From the NCBI GenBank assembly GCA_031553505.1, contig JAVBLP010000009.1, positions 1-57,743 of the forward strand: a stretch of 57,743 nt of DNA, in the 5' to 3' direction. How positions within the stretch are numbered: position 1 is the stretch's first letter; every line of letters begins with the position of its first letter. The notes under the pieces are model-generated. The model saw only the letters and a list, made by a program, of their open reading frames with translations. It was not told where the DNA came from and ran no database searches. Source of the stretch: JAVBLP01 sp031553505. GTDB taxonomy: Bacteria; Elusimicrobiota; Endomicrobiia; Endomicrobiales; Endomicrobiaceae. Below, in pieces: positions 15,001-20,142 of the stretch. The translations under genes were made by a program, and so were the position numbers.

Positions 15001-15340
15001 AAGTTTGACTCCTGCCGTAAGCGCGGCTTTTGAAAACCGCCAGTCATTAGAGAAATTTTTAGATGAAAGCAATAAGCTTGTAACGGACAGAAATAACGGG
15101 CTCACGTTTGAACAGATAAGGGCCAAACTCAATCCGTATATTAATACGGTGTTTGAAAATAACGGATATGTATTGAGTGCCGTAAATGAAAAAGACCTGG
15201 AAAACGCCATGATGGCAGCCGCGATACTCAATTCTTCAATGAAGAGCAGTGAAAAGGCGATGAAAAAACTTGTTGAGACATTGAGCAAAGGGTTTAAGAT
15301 ATCAAGCGAATATACGAACAGTATATTGTCAGCAGCGTAA
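2..15340 (+). CDS. Giant multi-pass membrane protein with a GT48-like (1,3-beta-glucan synthase-like) core, 5' end probably outside the window
   Basis: At least 5112 aa. The frame is open at the left edge and the first visible Met is not followed by a signal peptide, so the start is probably missing. Layout seen: about 1735 aa of soluble sequence with four tandem ~58-aa repeats (residues ~185-421); membrane segments near 1736-1757, 1819-1873, 2276-2321, 2372-2425 and 2476-2518; a cytosolic-looking region ~2530-3610; further membrane segments ~3612-3641, 3737-3776, 3820-3841, 3851-3898, 3913-3959, 4168-4213 and 4224-4270; and a soluble tail to 5112. The central region has, in GT48 order, RMQPLGRT (2915-2922), QD (3316-3317), YGH (3386-3388), SED (3408-3410), KLREVGF (3547-3553), GAGQAFLS (3566-3573), ASGR (3697-3700) and a D/W-rich loop at W3797. 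By inference it polymerises a glucan at the inner membrane and exports it. The GT48 relationship was recognised by eye against remembered FKS and callose synthase sequences, so it is remote. The N-terminal 1735 aa and the C-terminal tail are unrecognised. Confidence 0.85.
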   Translation: MMDGYLAFTKGAGAVKGVVWRDTTKTTTQCIFATPQARENINKWKDEYGYFTVPFTKNTGEYSIYKSNKAGKATGANSFEEVRDKNGKIVTDKDGNIIYRINGVEGYIRIYGDASIEADKKIQADLWEALKKKYGEENVRKVTNESGVTLYFEVDHMGFTRKVYYNDPNSGVAKFPSISSYVDNFDRLYQVMGFVRAIKGTTVTYNTKRAKNGITVEYLDVTLTYKGQTMHDEVYPYDKNFNLDSTLKIFNSFKGLIDAGYTVKYKKDSKNTPYFEVINKDRRMKSINAYPLDKNFSIANIKRIFKAYGELLDAGYSVEPRTDGNNNFYFDITKRYKGRSIPSMAIYPFNSSGKYTFDIVKVNQLFNFYAELIVRGYSVDRNRMSDASNNAHFVVSRDGVTLTEPIYPFDENGDFIFNDDLDEPRFFANLAAKFVALKNKTGVYQHVEVNKADNADLLKLSEKVQAVVKNYLNSADKAEDAETRERDLLTLLSRLDVQVESVKDKKTGEVTYSETKIVGIKEITKEEAAQGLGTEGEYKITYQKEFFDKNYKNETLRQSLGKEYFVEFNDGKPEAWKSNFYNTWYEPELQAKIDKANAADVSIAGLSSSVNGSLFRTLAGVSVDDKNSLSEVLQASKAYSENIGKIMSAYNNNRQYTLTYSDGKTRAVFENINGVQTVTVQSYSDGQWIGTETGTFSYDYSGKGFFSSDMLDVNLMPLKDHEGNNAFISVAVTFEDATNTDTKDANAQNKNIISRYVEDNGVKETVHSYDLNGYENLKKFGSVKINQIYGQYYEIKNEEAKASVANHTDTSEISPAAILWGGRTEIEDDNGNQTVVNTNSAYASTRDKVTKVLEKARVAYNGERTQFFDNESISLSHFDGIVTIRDSEESNGNIFTGEKLGVKNSENAPVYSFQKEVSNYNMYTFDEVKTNAKKTNSVLFGLNKLAGSFQDTLRSRFFGFNTLPATDEYQDLNAEYVETIEALHAKVKSENVGFNYELSDLKWARTSVLDDRGDYLYTTWAAYSAYSSEPVIQIDNKGFIDFSLQYKGGACGLRFDLDEDVDQNPMTIVSVVGEGTLVLDLYKNNAYVEEKAPEGYLVGRHHLKIMNNDLLELDPETGWKDALDLFADSGLYTGSKNTQDFIKRITGLKFNNKEIFSYVTEEKFDYKGTDTVNGVTGVKDAGSGEIYTQGELAFRAMPAHTEAYRKNKSGDIFQNESYLTKVDWSGRHIYFSIAEKSENKDGTEVTMRSYDRVIDFDGIAIAEMEYELNNGIKEYISGGFVGDRDKYGIPKESVSFKVVTVNDESGEQKQMLMPYEVSEYSGREITGIMPNGAVEGNFPLFGYTVRSIEGTQYTVDFDASDFLSARSDFYNTKIDSYGKETASINSGFRSYIKGNTTATTKVYNSGLGEILIILSRLPVDKNNEISGDPFFIQFSLYKDEDIYAIDRMFIQKTPSETVTYAYDPAKGMDIRNYVDESLDDKYSNAPMRSGDVMIFATGTDKGGIMYHLTTDEYNTLKTYNKTLTEGVEEKQGLKYLAYHGNGNVMFEVYDYIINKFATGLFGTVSSDKYYEIVVYGDANKAKYGFLIEKEKLDKINEIADPEAKSAAMESFVQEIEATTEYLNNIPTGLGNDPNDFIAQNIAAIKEKGIKISKVYSHTNYSENGNVNHYYYEYDPLNANVDMTDVDLASWTPNVGTDGKMFMHQYVYDNTGKYVTKTRASVFGDMGSEIANNVKNYWPVIVTFVTVTLVGSIMKLFEKKKKPEVKKRGTGSGTVPPEMKEGTGVAFSEAQRGTEVQETRAQEITYDLEGILAKKTVAQKIGFVLKMAALGSLTAGMYFFSPVFGGISTVLVFFPVIVAGLMIVYEAAVVISRNKYISRLDKAKNPINRLGQIVKELNDKLVESETGAKPAEKAVEVAAVEAASPRNTVNEVNSYLAGQNVSKAGLDALQAKLHENYAAVTKSDMGFAEKYALHKELLQAAKNVIERRMSIVWGLGENLKGDNSLKLGSVKRMRDAMKQAEGSIVNYLETGIAADKNGLFGEYERYKAEVLGDRSLATYSIDDYILYFYIYERFQNERNHMPYARHALQDLAEKMTNGEIADKTSTDVGLMIDNRVSKIIWYLTNGVSVGERKAQLLAIANEIAKNNGIALIKEDSEIKGLLAAVKKSNKASKEDISALELIVKEYPELNNLAVMKASASPLMPIMFDALFRTKKWVEKYQSNTTDTGITPELTPYQTYVTMPDNDDRSNFMKALDLFSIFKFWKNKRMLMVNMRASVAFNMLNVFVPLGASVAFLLSPALGAAVAVTGIAIATTWFKVIAPKMFSGIQRQSYTRYFGEPVETRAGKTIKTSQNVREQYDKTLRLLKVGLTNSVVMIFFMNVFVAALKWVVANAGMIYTVPLAGLTNPLTFLALGIVVFAIVKNVRANIVENKMFGKGKTELGKRMDILKKKAKAGKASAQEKAELSKLSWQSTVRSLIISTFTVAAGVSLIWLALANFGTITVTVAFIGIVMPLVIKLPKLSAFSVWKIYEYFEAKKQFTRSGLMQTGKTWKEIRAALKSGELYETYKKSSMAKKLLNSFAGKGKTKDEIEKALSENFEKAYNDGTFFDWYNEVVKAEKTDNQQGTENIADLKFVGIDMELFRLYKKNTVPKAVTDMLANRGYTPSQINSILLYRFAEGYNDIIRDMWTDAHISEAERDNYLFKYQENGVTKYPGGTATKSGIGNLLDLDRMVKIAESPSFVFPNFTVKPYTQKAQERFFEILKKARSVREYDVASFDEQLPMAVRMPAFNESVLNDLDNEVMPSEKLNNDKLSPDGSRLNTTLASTYVDELRILIERLDHKKDDSTRFGYTIFGDEFKLGYDDRRALDAIKAIFTNGDYRSGEIIQGKMIKLLDGTNLPDSAVKDEILFWFANRMQPLGRTFLGTAKLVLPQMRAARMLHPEWSEERVRKAVLERFSIVSGYQGFWDFYSKNPNDPRVQGLLKLIKVFDKEGYGDFFVIPVMRNNMKFNKGAVELLKLKKQKGIATAYELALLEKISSVNLRGLEYKDYVALLNKSNRTNFEEAVIKDINSTLANEKKEYIKLTTKEEWELSPDQIKTKEAWLKVWNKEGKDINQAEAEFIFNNFVYVAHSGTSLAMESVNENEYNRLLSQKTFKINDNSLPKEKYLTEPEELRLKNIKLELEREKAKYIRLVTAKEGTLTANEIKLRDEWEKVWDKDTVHVEKKEESAFIFNNLPGKTMSVFKLDELNTKMMPDVAGVFVGPFGKVEHLSFLNAFIPQETSVTTETEEVKMVNGKRVITKKDKVVTQPMLVLPQDMNMGLYMEQAQDIGYAQSAFTRVLGLMQISFGEIIDTKSFPSAVAAGMAHADRTFNYVTMLAMLGRGFYGHGGIFKATVTHTVGDQALMVSEDLMGFLMQMIRNYFDNPAALAKEIEALRKSDAKLTGNTKEFLKNFFSEEEISQTGKVFGDASTEAVMAQIGTMLANMLSSIDPEIDGEAIMRKMKESPKERDEFINELDKLFKAVKEQETSIVESATSMHAANVDVIKLREVGFTQAVAMFKKFSSGAGQAFLSAQFAEIVKNTSFVDQAVLSLSGMGFYEKDIDSTRIVKYTTYVIVFLGISLYAAAPAIGVLLGIFGLVMSQMSSITGFLKINRSYGENVFTGIKFLLAHAPYHMSNMYIHASGFAAGIAKASYLASGRTAQFKYVNIFASKGDAGKEGLYANLQDSHIEPNIRTAAIAMVGLYLIQSVTLLMSAVYMIIPLAVLGAVLLYNSGGSVFSADTRMVFRNYKQDMSEWLNVLKQGGVIYKDGANDTEPANVLISGFFLYTYAFIANIIGFLFAKKTNTGQKILAGVAATALIGVGAFVVATTAGLSLSLPVIAIAAGIGMLIGVIKIIVDSRSGVKSESSAARKIFGVFVSGIIFGTITAFATGVVFGLVTGAPIAILLIAVGALALFFGTRGGMTYPYGETQGKINGLLYQIYGKPADLNAFINKIQKLDKKVLRNIASVDIDTFAGIFNEAIEVDMNVEDFPVKVFAAPVSEVAEAAYYLRQHSASPQAKVKLSDVMVCIEELAVIKILGGCGIGVDDVKADEVKNLMSLTSSSKKDIEDILEDYKNTHKISGKVKFADIRSELEKSVTSQTPENVNKIINDTIKNENDVSKNFRKAVFFGFGSVIVSIAGGFAAAALFGTSAWLVAPALLVTLLAAFVANVRTGSMASTFSTFLKVGIPAAAIVAAILIGGINVIVLAGVAAGIAAFSGIVWVISKIAASGKTEDKAFRTLKVSKKALSRAQLDKVIAKFAEAKVEENKKGDFIVTFKKVDNKELRKAVKSASKNKDTKLPVDTQLFAGVNTEFDISIPSNKMAFVQAEIRELQAAYPRTKVRMNGNNIHIALNETDASAENAQNMVKGIEAKSELLSNGIDAGDISQQLVNLGKGVIAHRIAALKAYNRDINADTIFNFRSNVLWYSFKKSIDALKAAIIPFASLTRRACGVFDLRAENDFTETKESGRQAVEIVINNMSEISRAQELAEMYANKGFLPVIVRQSPNKMSYDGNEFRLNVNTKVAYKENAVVFHENYVRELSFTGKYGNMYTVPLVSMRAKHSDKINPDDAAGVFGAAAVNFADEINENNIQRRRLGLAGVSMVVMVGDMKDKKYANFIDKEDLRGKVYITDDSSIKDASSLDASIYAMEEEMLYKDEKLAKVYVGANVSGMENSDKIMKHILSKKSADSKEDTTVLLRAGKNIKFVNGEVVVAQPLMDSLMSAHIEDMKVSVVVSADDKNFAEIAKGLFTKGFDGISIDTDANMSDAAINSAMKALSDISNDSSRQCNAADNTVQYANRDIELIVSAKAAEYKMLAVPQTKNGDKFTIDASKSEGLATQKGYERAIRAAGKDIDLGYRNKNDIAKLKTVAAGNVSRETFVNMVNSLETPVLKIHLQKILANTSDQFAIDEAKAFAVGVYELSVLAFYADNTGLSLELYRSQPLTDQAALRKMLSVLSLTPAVSAAFENRQSLEKFLDESNKLVTDRNNGLTFEQIRAKLNPYINTVFENNGYVLSAVNEKDLENAMMAAAILNSSMKSSEKAMKKLVETLSKGFKISSEYTNSILSAA
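555..1265 (+). repeat. Four tandem ~58-aa protein repeats in the giant gene
   Basis: Residues ~185-421 of the giant protein contain four diverged units. Each has an IF..Y..L.DAGYSV core, then a short charged turn, a Y/HFEV-like strand and a YPFD.N ending. The units have drifted at the DNA level, so this is an old protein-domain repeat and not a recent DNA duplication. The function is unknown; such strand-rich units often bind ligands or act as spacers. Confidence 0.65.
9206..9709 (+). repeat. Internal duplication of a ~58-aa unit inside the GT48-like region
   Basis: Residues 3069-3126 and 3178-3236 of the giant protein align along their length. Shared features are an N-terminal E..K.YI.L.T stretch, a K..W.KVW.K motif and an AFIFNN / EFIFNN ending. 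The pair lies between the R.Q.L.RT motif and the QD motif of the GT48-like region, where fungal and plant enzymes are roughly 200 residues shorter. It is therefore an insertion specific to this protein or its close relatives. Confidence 0.7.
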
Positions 15341-15363
15341 AAACGGCAGTATTTCTAATAAAC

Positions 15364-15399
15364 AAAACCGGGCTGGAGCAGTCGCAGCCCGGTTTTGCT
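15364..15399 (+). terminator. Intrinsic terminator after the giant gene
   Basis: A perfect 12-bp stem (AAAACCGGGCTG / CAGCCCGGTTTT) encloses a 9-nt loop and ends in TTTT, 24 nt after the stop codon of the giant gene. The A- and T-tracts make it usable in both directions, although no gene runs toward it on the minus strand. Confidence 0.9.
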
Positions 15400-15422
15400 A
15401 TTGCTTTATAAAAAGCTATAAT
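15395..15422 (+). promoter_or_regulatory. Candidate sigma-70 promoter of the ftsH-like gene
   Basis: TTGCTA, a 16-nt spacer and TATAAT lie 31 nt before the ftsH-like start. The -35 box overlaps the T-tract of the preceding terminator. The -10 is a perfect match and the -35 matches at 4 of 6 positions. Confidence 0.5.
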
Positions 15423-15452
15423 TACCTAAAATACAATTAAAAGGGAATAAAA

Positions 15453-17129
15453 ATGCGCAAATTTAAGATGTTTTTGAAAAATAATAAAGTTTGGGTGATA
15501 ATTATTACTGTTGTTGCCGTGTTAGTAATCCTTTCCGTTTACGGCATGAGCAAACTGGAATCTTTTTACAGGACAATGACGCTTGCAAGCATGCCTATGC
15601 AGATTATTGTCGCTTTTGCCAGCGCCGCCGCGTTTGTTTTTATGTATATGACTTTTTTAAGGGGCGGTTTCGGCCAGTTTAAAAAAGGCAAAGTGAATGT
15701 GGACGACGTAAAAGTAAAATTCAGCGATGTTATAGGGCTTGAAGGCGCAAAAAAAGAAGCGCTTGAAGTCGTACAGCTTATAAAAGACAGAAAACAGCTT
15801 CAAAAAGTCGGCGGAAAGATTATTAAAGGCATACTTCTTATGGGGCCTCCCGGCTGCGGCAAAACTTTGCTCGCAAAAGCTATCGCCACCGAATGCGGAA
15901 TACCGTTTATTTCAATAGCCGGCAGCGAGTTTGTCGAAGTGTTCGTAGGCGTTGGCGCCAGCAGGGTAAGAAACCTGTTTAAAAAAGCCAGGGAGTACGC
16001 CTATACGGATGGCGCCTGCATAGTTTTTATAGATGAAATCGAAGTTATAGGAAGAGGAAGGACTTTTTCGTATATGGGCGGCGGGGAAGAAACAAACAGC
16101 ACCCAAAACCAGCTTCTTGTGGAAATGGACGGTCTGGACAGCAAAAAGAGCAATGTCATAGTTATTGCCGCCACCAATGCCGATGAAGGCGTTTTGGATA
16201 AAGCGCTCACAAGGCCCGGGCGTTTTGACAGAAAAATATCTATCACGCTTCCCAATCTTAAAGAAAGGGAACAGCTTTTCGCTTACTATATGAAAAAAGT
16301 CAGAATCTCGGAAGACGTAAAGATAGGCAGGCTTGCGAAAAAAGCAGTTTATAAATCGCCCGCGGATATCGAAAACATAGTTAAAGAGTCCGCGCTGATA
16401 GCCGCGAGAAACAAAAAAGAAGTTATAGATATGCGCGATATTTCCGAAGCTATGGACAGGATAGATTTGGGCATGGAAACGCATATCGAAATGACGCCAA
16501 AAGAGCTTGAGCAAACCGCTTACCACGAAGCGGGCCATGCCGTGGCTTTGTATATGTTCCATCCCACGGATGACGTTTTTAAGGTTACTGTAAAGTCGCA
16601 TCAGGGTTCTTTGGGGCTTGTAATGCCTAATCCCAGGGAAGAATTACACAGCGAAGACAGGCAGGAACTTCTTGCGGACATAATGGTTTCTTTCGCCGGT
16701 TATGCGGCAGAAAAAATTAAATATAATACGACAACAACTGGCGTCGCGGCGGATTTTAGAAACGCGATGCAGAAAGCCACTTTTATGGTTTGGCGCGTCG
16801 GAATGGGTTTTAGCGGGTATGTCGGCGATTTTTCAGCTATGCCGCCGGAACTTATGTCGCAAAGCCTTAAAGAAAAACTTAATAATGAAACGATAGCTCT
16901 TGTAAATTCGTGTCATGCCAAAGTCGAAGAGTTTTTAAGAACAAATTGGGACGCGGTTGACGCGGTCGCGCAGAAACTCATAAAAGACAAAGAGATGGAT
17001 TTTGACGATTTAGAAGCGACTATGGATCTTCTCGGGAAGAAAAAACCTTCATCGGTGCAGGATGCTTTGGAAAAGTTTACCGGAGAATCAAAAGAAGCCC
17101 CTTTGATAGAAAAGAAAGATGAAAAATAA
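15453..17129 (+). CDS. ftsH: FtsH-family AAA+ membrane zinc metalloprotease (short N-terminal type)
   Basis: ATP-dependent protease that extracts and degrades inner-membrane and cytosolic proteins as a hexamer. 558 aa. Two N-terminal membrane helices (~12-30 and ~47-67) are separated by only ~15 residues. The AAA module has Walker A GPPGCGKT (131-138, K137), pore loop FVG, Walker B with D194/E195 and the SRH ending TRPGRFDRK. The protease domain has HEAGH (358-362) and the third zinc ligand in AADF (D434). Family members are usually 600-650 aa with a ~70-100 aa periplasmic domain between the helices; that domain is essentially absent here, so this may be a paralogue beside a standard FtsH elsewhere. 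The ATG follows AAAAGGG. The next gene starts inside its 3' end, which implies translational coupling. Its position just after a giant membrane protein suggests, but does not show, a quality-control role for it. Confidence 0.9.
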   Translation: MRKFKMFLKNNKVWVIIITVVAVLVILSVYGMSKLESFYRTMTLASMPMQIIVAFASAAAFVFMYMTFLRGGFGQFKKGKVNVDDVKVKFSDVIGLEGAKKEALEVVQLIKDRKQLQKVGGKIIKGILLMGPPGCGKTLLAKAIATECGIPFISIAGSEFVEVFVGVGASRVRNLFKKAREYAYTDGACIVFIDEIEVIGRGRTFSYMGGGEETNSTQNQLLVEMDGLDSKKSNVIVIAATNADEGVLDKALTRPGRFDRKISITLPNLKEREQLFAYYMKKVRISEDVKIGRLAKKAVYKSPADIENIVKESALIAARNKKEVIDMRDISEAMDRIDLGMETHIEMTPKELEQTAYHEAGHAVALYMFHPTDDVFKVTVKSHQGSLGLVMPNPREELHSEDRQELLADIMVSFAGYAAEKIKYNTTTTGVAADFRNAMQKATFMVWRVGMGFSGYVGDFSAMPPELMSQSLKEKLNNETIALVNSCHAKVEEFLRTNWDAVDAVAQKLIKDKEMDFDDLEATMDLLGKKKPSSVQDALEKFTGESKEAPLIEKKDEK

Positions 17130-17895
17130 AACTCTTATTTTCCTGTTTCTTGCCGTTATCGCTTTAAGCTCTTGCGGCGGCGCTTCATACCCGAAAGAAA
17201 ATATTACGCAACTTTTGGAAGAACTTGTTATGAAGGAAAGCGGCGAAGCGTCAAAAGCTTCTATAGTAGGCAAAACATTGTACCTTGACGTTGAGCTTGC
17301 CGGCCTTGCGTCGCAAGAACAGTCGGAAGCGATGGAAGCCGTGAGAAAAATGCAGTCTGCGGCTTTTGCTGTAACGCGCGTAATTTTAAGCAGCGATTCG
17401 GATATTAAATATATGGTTTTAAATGTTTATGACCCCGGTAAAAACATCGCGTTCAGGCTTTTTCAAAGCATTGACGACATTAAAAGTTATATGTACATGC
17501 GCATATCCAGAAGCGATTACGAATCAAGAAACGTTTTTGAAATAGAAGGGCCGGGTTCTGCGCAGCAGGCGGTCGATAATAAATATGATTTATCGCTTGA
17601 AGAGTATGTCGCCAGGATGATTAGCGCGAATGTCAGTATGGCTTCAAGATCAAACCCTTTTATGGGTGCTTTAATGTCCGCTTTGAACCTTAAGTATAAA
17701 GCCGTTGAAGACGGTACGCTTATTTTTTCATCCGCAATGCCGCTTGATGATAAAACCGCGGAACTTCTTAAAAATATTCTTGCTGAAGAAACAAAAAAAT
17801 ATTCCGGAAAATACGGAATCAGTTTTAAGTCCGTAAAGATCGTAAACCGGCAGGATAACGGCACTTTTGAATTTCCGGTGGCGGATAACAGCTAA
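17119..17895 (+). CDS. Unknown lipoprotein coupled to ftsH
   Basis: 258 aa, not recognised. The N-terminus is a lipoprotein signal peptide: MKNK, a hydrophobic stretch, then LSSC (a lipobox ending at about Cys20), so the mature protein should be lipid-anchored. The remainder is a soluble mixed alpha/beta sequence with no motif I know. The start overlaps the end of the ftsH-like gene by 11 nt in another frame, a typical coupled-operon arrangement. A shared membrane-quality-control role with the protease is possible, on context only. Confidence 0.75.
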   Translation: MKNKTLIFLFLAVIALSSCGGASYPKENITQLLEELVMKESGEASKASIVGKTLYLDVELAGLASQEQSEAMEAVRKMQSAAFAVTRVILSSDSDIKYMVLNVYDPGKNIAFRLFQSIDDIKSYMYMRISRSDYESRNVFEIEGPGSAQQAVDNKYDLSLEEYVARMISANVSMASRSNPFMGALMSALNLKYKAVEDGTLIFSSAMPLDDKTAELLKNILAEETKKYSGKYGISFKSVKIVNRQDNGTFEFPVADNS

Positions 17896-17904
17896 TAGTG
17901 AGAT

Positions 17905-17995
17905 GGCGTAAAGACAAAGGGTTTTACTGTCTTTGCGAGGAACAGAGTGGCGAAGCAATCTGTCTTTTATTTATCATTCTGCTGAACTTTGTTTC
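17905..17995. repeat. Probable dispersed intergenic repeat (REP-like)
   Basis: The 159-bp gap before the PLD-like gene holds an inverted repeat (AAAGACA at 17910-17916 / TGTCTTT at 17928-17934). It is followed by GCGAGGAACAGAGTGGCGAAG and a CAATCT tail. The GCGAGG...GCGAAGCAATCT pattern resembles short dispersed repeats seen between genes in many bacteria. Only one copy is visible in this window, so dispersal is inferred. Confidence 0.4.
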
Positions 17996-18054
17996 TCGCG
18001 GAATCCATAGTTAGCAAGAAGATAAAAACATAAAAATTGCGTAAACGGGCGGTT

Positions 18055-20094
18055 ATGAATAAAAAAATCTTGGTTATCCTCGCGTTTTTTGCCGCATTAT
18101 CTTTAGGCGGCTGCCATAGCATATATAAAAAACAACAGTCCACAGGCGAACTTAACGGCATAGATACTTCTTCTTTTGATCCGGATGAGATTTTTGTTTA
18201 CCAGGATACTCTTTACCTTGTATATCAGGATCCGCGCAATAATGACAGTTTTTACCTTACCGTAACTTTCCATAAGCAGGAAAGCAGAAAAAATAAACAA
18301 AATTCAAACCTTATAGCCTCAATAGCAAAAGAGAACCTTAATATACCGCGAGACAAGCGCGAAGAGATTCTGCTTGTAAAGGATATTTTGCCGCAAGCCA
18401 TTGAAAAAGTTGTCTATGATACCGTGCCGGAACAAAATAATACGGGCGTTATGCTTTTGACGGCTTTGAGGGATATGGTTTTATACAGGGACGCGGAAGG
18501 CAAAATACGCCTCAGCGAGCCTGCCCAAATGCCGGATGATGTTAGCGTTATAGGAAGAAAAGGCAAAAAATACCTGCGCAGAAACGTGTATGACAATATC
18601 AGGTCGCTTCTGAAGGAAAAATACCCCGATAAAGAGAAGTTTGTTCTTGACGTTAAGGGCATTTCCCTTATACCTTATATATATGTGGATACCGGGAAAA
18701 ATATAGCAGCCGCGATAGAACTCCCGGATTTTTATGAAGTCCGGAAAGATATTTCCACTATAGGTTTTTCTACTGATATCCTTTACTCTTTTTTTATCAA
18801 AAGCCACATATTTGCGATTATCAAAGCGCCTTTTACTTCGCTTCACAGGCTGTTTTCAACAGCCACGTATTCGGTTTTTGCAGGGCTTTCCCCGCGCATA
18901 GAAGACCTTAAAGAGATACCGCCATTAAATAAAAGCGGTGAAATGATGGATATCAAAGCCTTTGAAAAAGTGCTTGATTTTAATATTTCCGATGAAAAGT
19001 ACAAAGGAAGGGCAAAGATACTTATAGACGGCGACGCGTTTTTTCCGGATTTTATAGAAAAGGCGAAAATAGCTGATAAGTCGATTGACGTAAGGGTATA
19101 TATATTTAAAACGGACCCTTACAGCCTTACGCTTGCCGACCTTTTGAGATCAAAATCCAATGAAGGAGTAAAAGTCAGGGTGCTTACTGACGAAATAAAT
19201 ACGGTTTTAAACTGGACGAAAGACCCTGAACAAATATATTCGCGCGACTATGTCATGCCCAGCATAAAAAAATACTTAAAAGACTCTTCCGAAGTTAAAT
19301 TCCGCACTATTTTAAACACGTGGGCGAATGTTGACCACAGAAAAGCCATAATAATCGACAGCAATCTTGCGTATATGGGCGGCATGAACTTTGGCGAAGA
19401 GTACAGATATTTTTGGCATGATATGATGCTTCTCCTTGAAGGGCCGGTGGTTGCAAAGCTTGAGGAAGATTTTAACCAGACTTGGACTTTTGCCGGAGCG
19501 GGCGGAGATTTTGCCGCCGCGGGCAGAGCGGTTTTTGAAAGGAGCCCGGATTACACAAAAGGCGTTGAGCCGGATATGTTTGATATGCGCCCTTTATACA
19601 CAAAACCCACATCGGCGGAAATTTTTAACGCGCAGATAGAGGCAATCAAGCGCGCAAAATCGAGAGTTTACATAGAAAACCCCTATTTTTCCGATGTCAG
19701 GATTATACAGGAGCTTATTAATGCCAGGGGAAGGGGCGTTGACGTCAGAATAATTCTTCCGATGGATAATGACGTAGGCATGATGAGCGGCAACAATATG
19801 GTAAAGGCAAACATACTGTTTAAAAACGGAATAACGGTCTATTTTTACCCGAGAATGTCGCACATAAAAGCCGGCATTTTTGACAACTGGGCGTGCGTCG
19901 GCTCGGCAAATTTTGATAAGCTGAGTTTGTACATAAGCAATGAAATGAATTTCGGCATATCTGACCCCGGCTTTGTGGAAGCTTTACACACGCAGCTTTT
20001 TCAGAAAGATTTTGAAGAGTCCGAGATTATGGATAAAGAGCTTGAGCTTAAACCGGGAGATTATATAATGTCAACCCTTGCGGCACAGGGCTAA
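18055..20094 (+). CDS. Phospholipase-D superfamily lipoprotein (cardiolipin-synthase-like)
   Basis: 679 aa from the chosen ATG; an in-frame TTG at 18037 would add six residues ahead of an otherwise perfect lipoprotein signal (MNKKILVILAFF...GGC, Cys at about 20). Two complete HxK(x4)D motifs typical of PLD phosphatidyltransferases are present: H428/K430/D435 and H603/K605/D610, each followed by a G.xN/S.NF motif. The ~330-residue N-terminal region is not recognised. Family knowledge: two-HKD proteins join phosphatidylglycerol molecules into cardiolipin or hydrolyse phosphodiesters. Predicted lipidation places this one on the outside of a membrane, unlike ordinary inner-membrane ClsA with its two N-terminal helices. 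It stands between two other lipoprotein genes. The exact substrate is uncertain. Confidence 0.8.
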   Translation: MNKKILVILAFFAALSLGGCHSIYKKQQSTGELNGIDTSSFDPDEIFVYQDTLYLVYQDPRNNDSFYLTVTFHKQESRKNKQNSNLIASIAKENLNIPRDKREEILLVKDILPQAIEKVVYDTVPEQNNTGVMLLTALRDMVLYRDAEGKIRLSEPAQMPDDVSVIGRKGKKYLRRNVYDNIRSLLKEKYPDKEKFVLDVKGISLIPYIYVDTGKNIAAAIELPDFYEVRKDISTIGFSTDILYSFFIKSHIFAIIKAPFTSLHRLFSTATYSVFAGLSPRIEDLKEIPPLNKSGEMMDIKAFEKVLDFNISDEKYKGRAKILIDGDAFFPDFIEKAKIADKSIDVRVYIFKTDPYSLTLADLLRSKSNEGVKVRVLTDEINTVLNWTKDPEQIYSRDYVMPSIKKYLKDSSEVKFRTILNTWANVDHRKAIIIDSNLAYMGGMNFGEEYRYFWHDMMLLLEGPVVAKLEEDFNQTWTFAGAGGDFAAAGRAVFERSPDYTKGVEPDMFDMRPLYTKPTSAEIFNAQIEAIKRAKSRVYIENPYFSDVRIIQELINARGRGVDVRIILPMDNDVGMMSGNNMVKANILFKNGITVYFYPRMSHIKAGIFDNWACVGSANFDKLSLYISNEMNFGISDPGFVEALHTQLFQKDFEESEIMDKELELKPGDYIMSTLAAQG

Positions 20095-20142
20095 AATTTG
20101 GTACTCTTACGCCTGTCGCATAACACATCAAAGGAGAAAGAA

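Noticed and set aside
2..15340. Giant protein as a cyclic beta-1,2-glucan synthase (GT84/GH94)
   Set aside because: The protein is large and multi-pass like NdvB, but I see no GT84 or GH94 motifs, and the motif order fits GT48 better.
15912..16601. 229-aa minus-strand frame opposite the ftsH-like gene
   Set aside because: It covers the reverse complement of the conserved AAA core and shows no family pattern.
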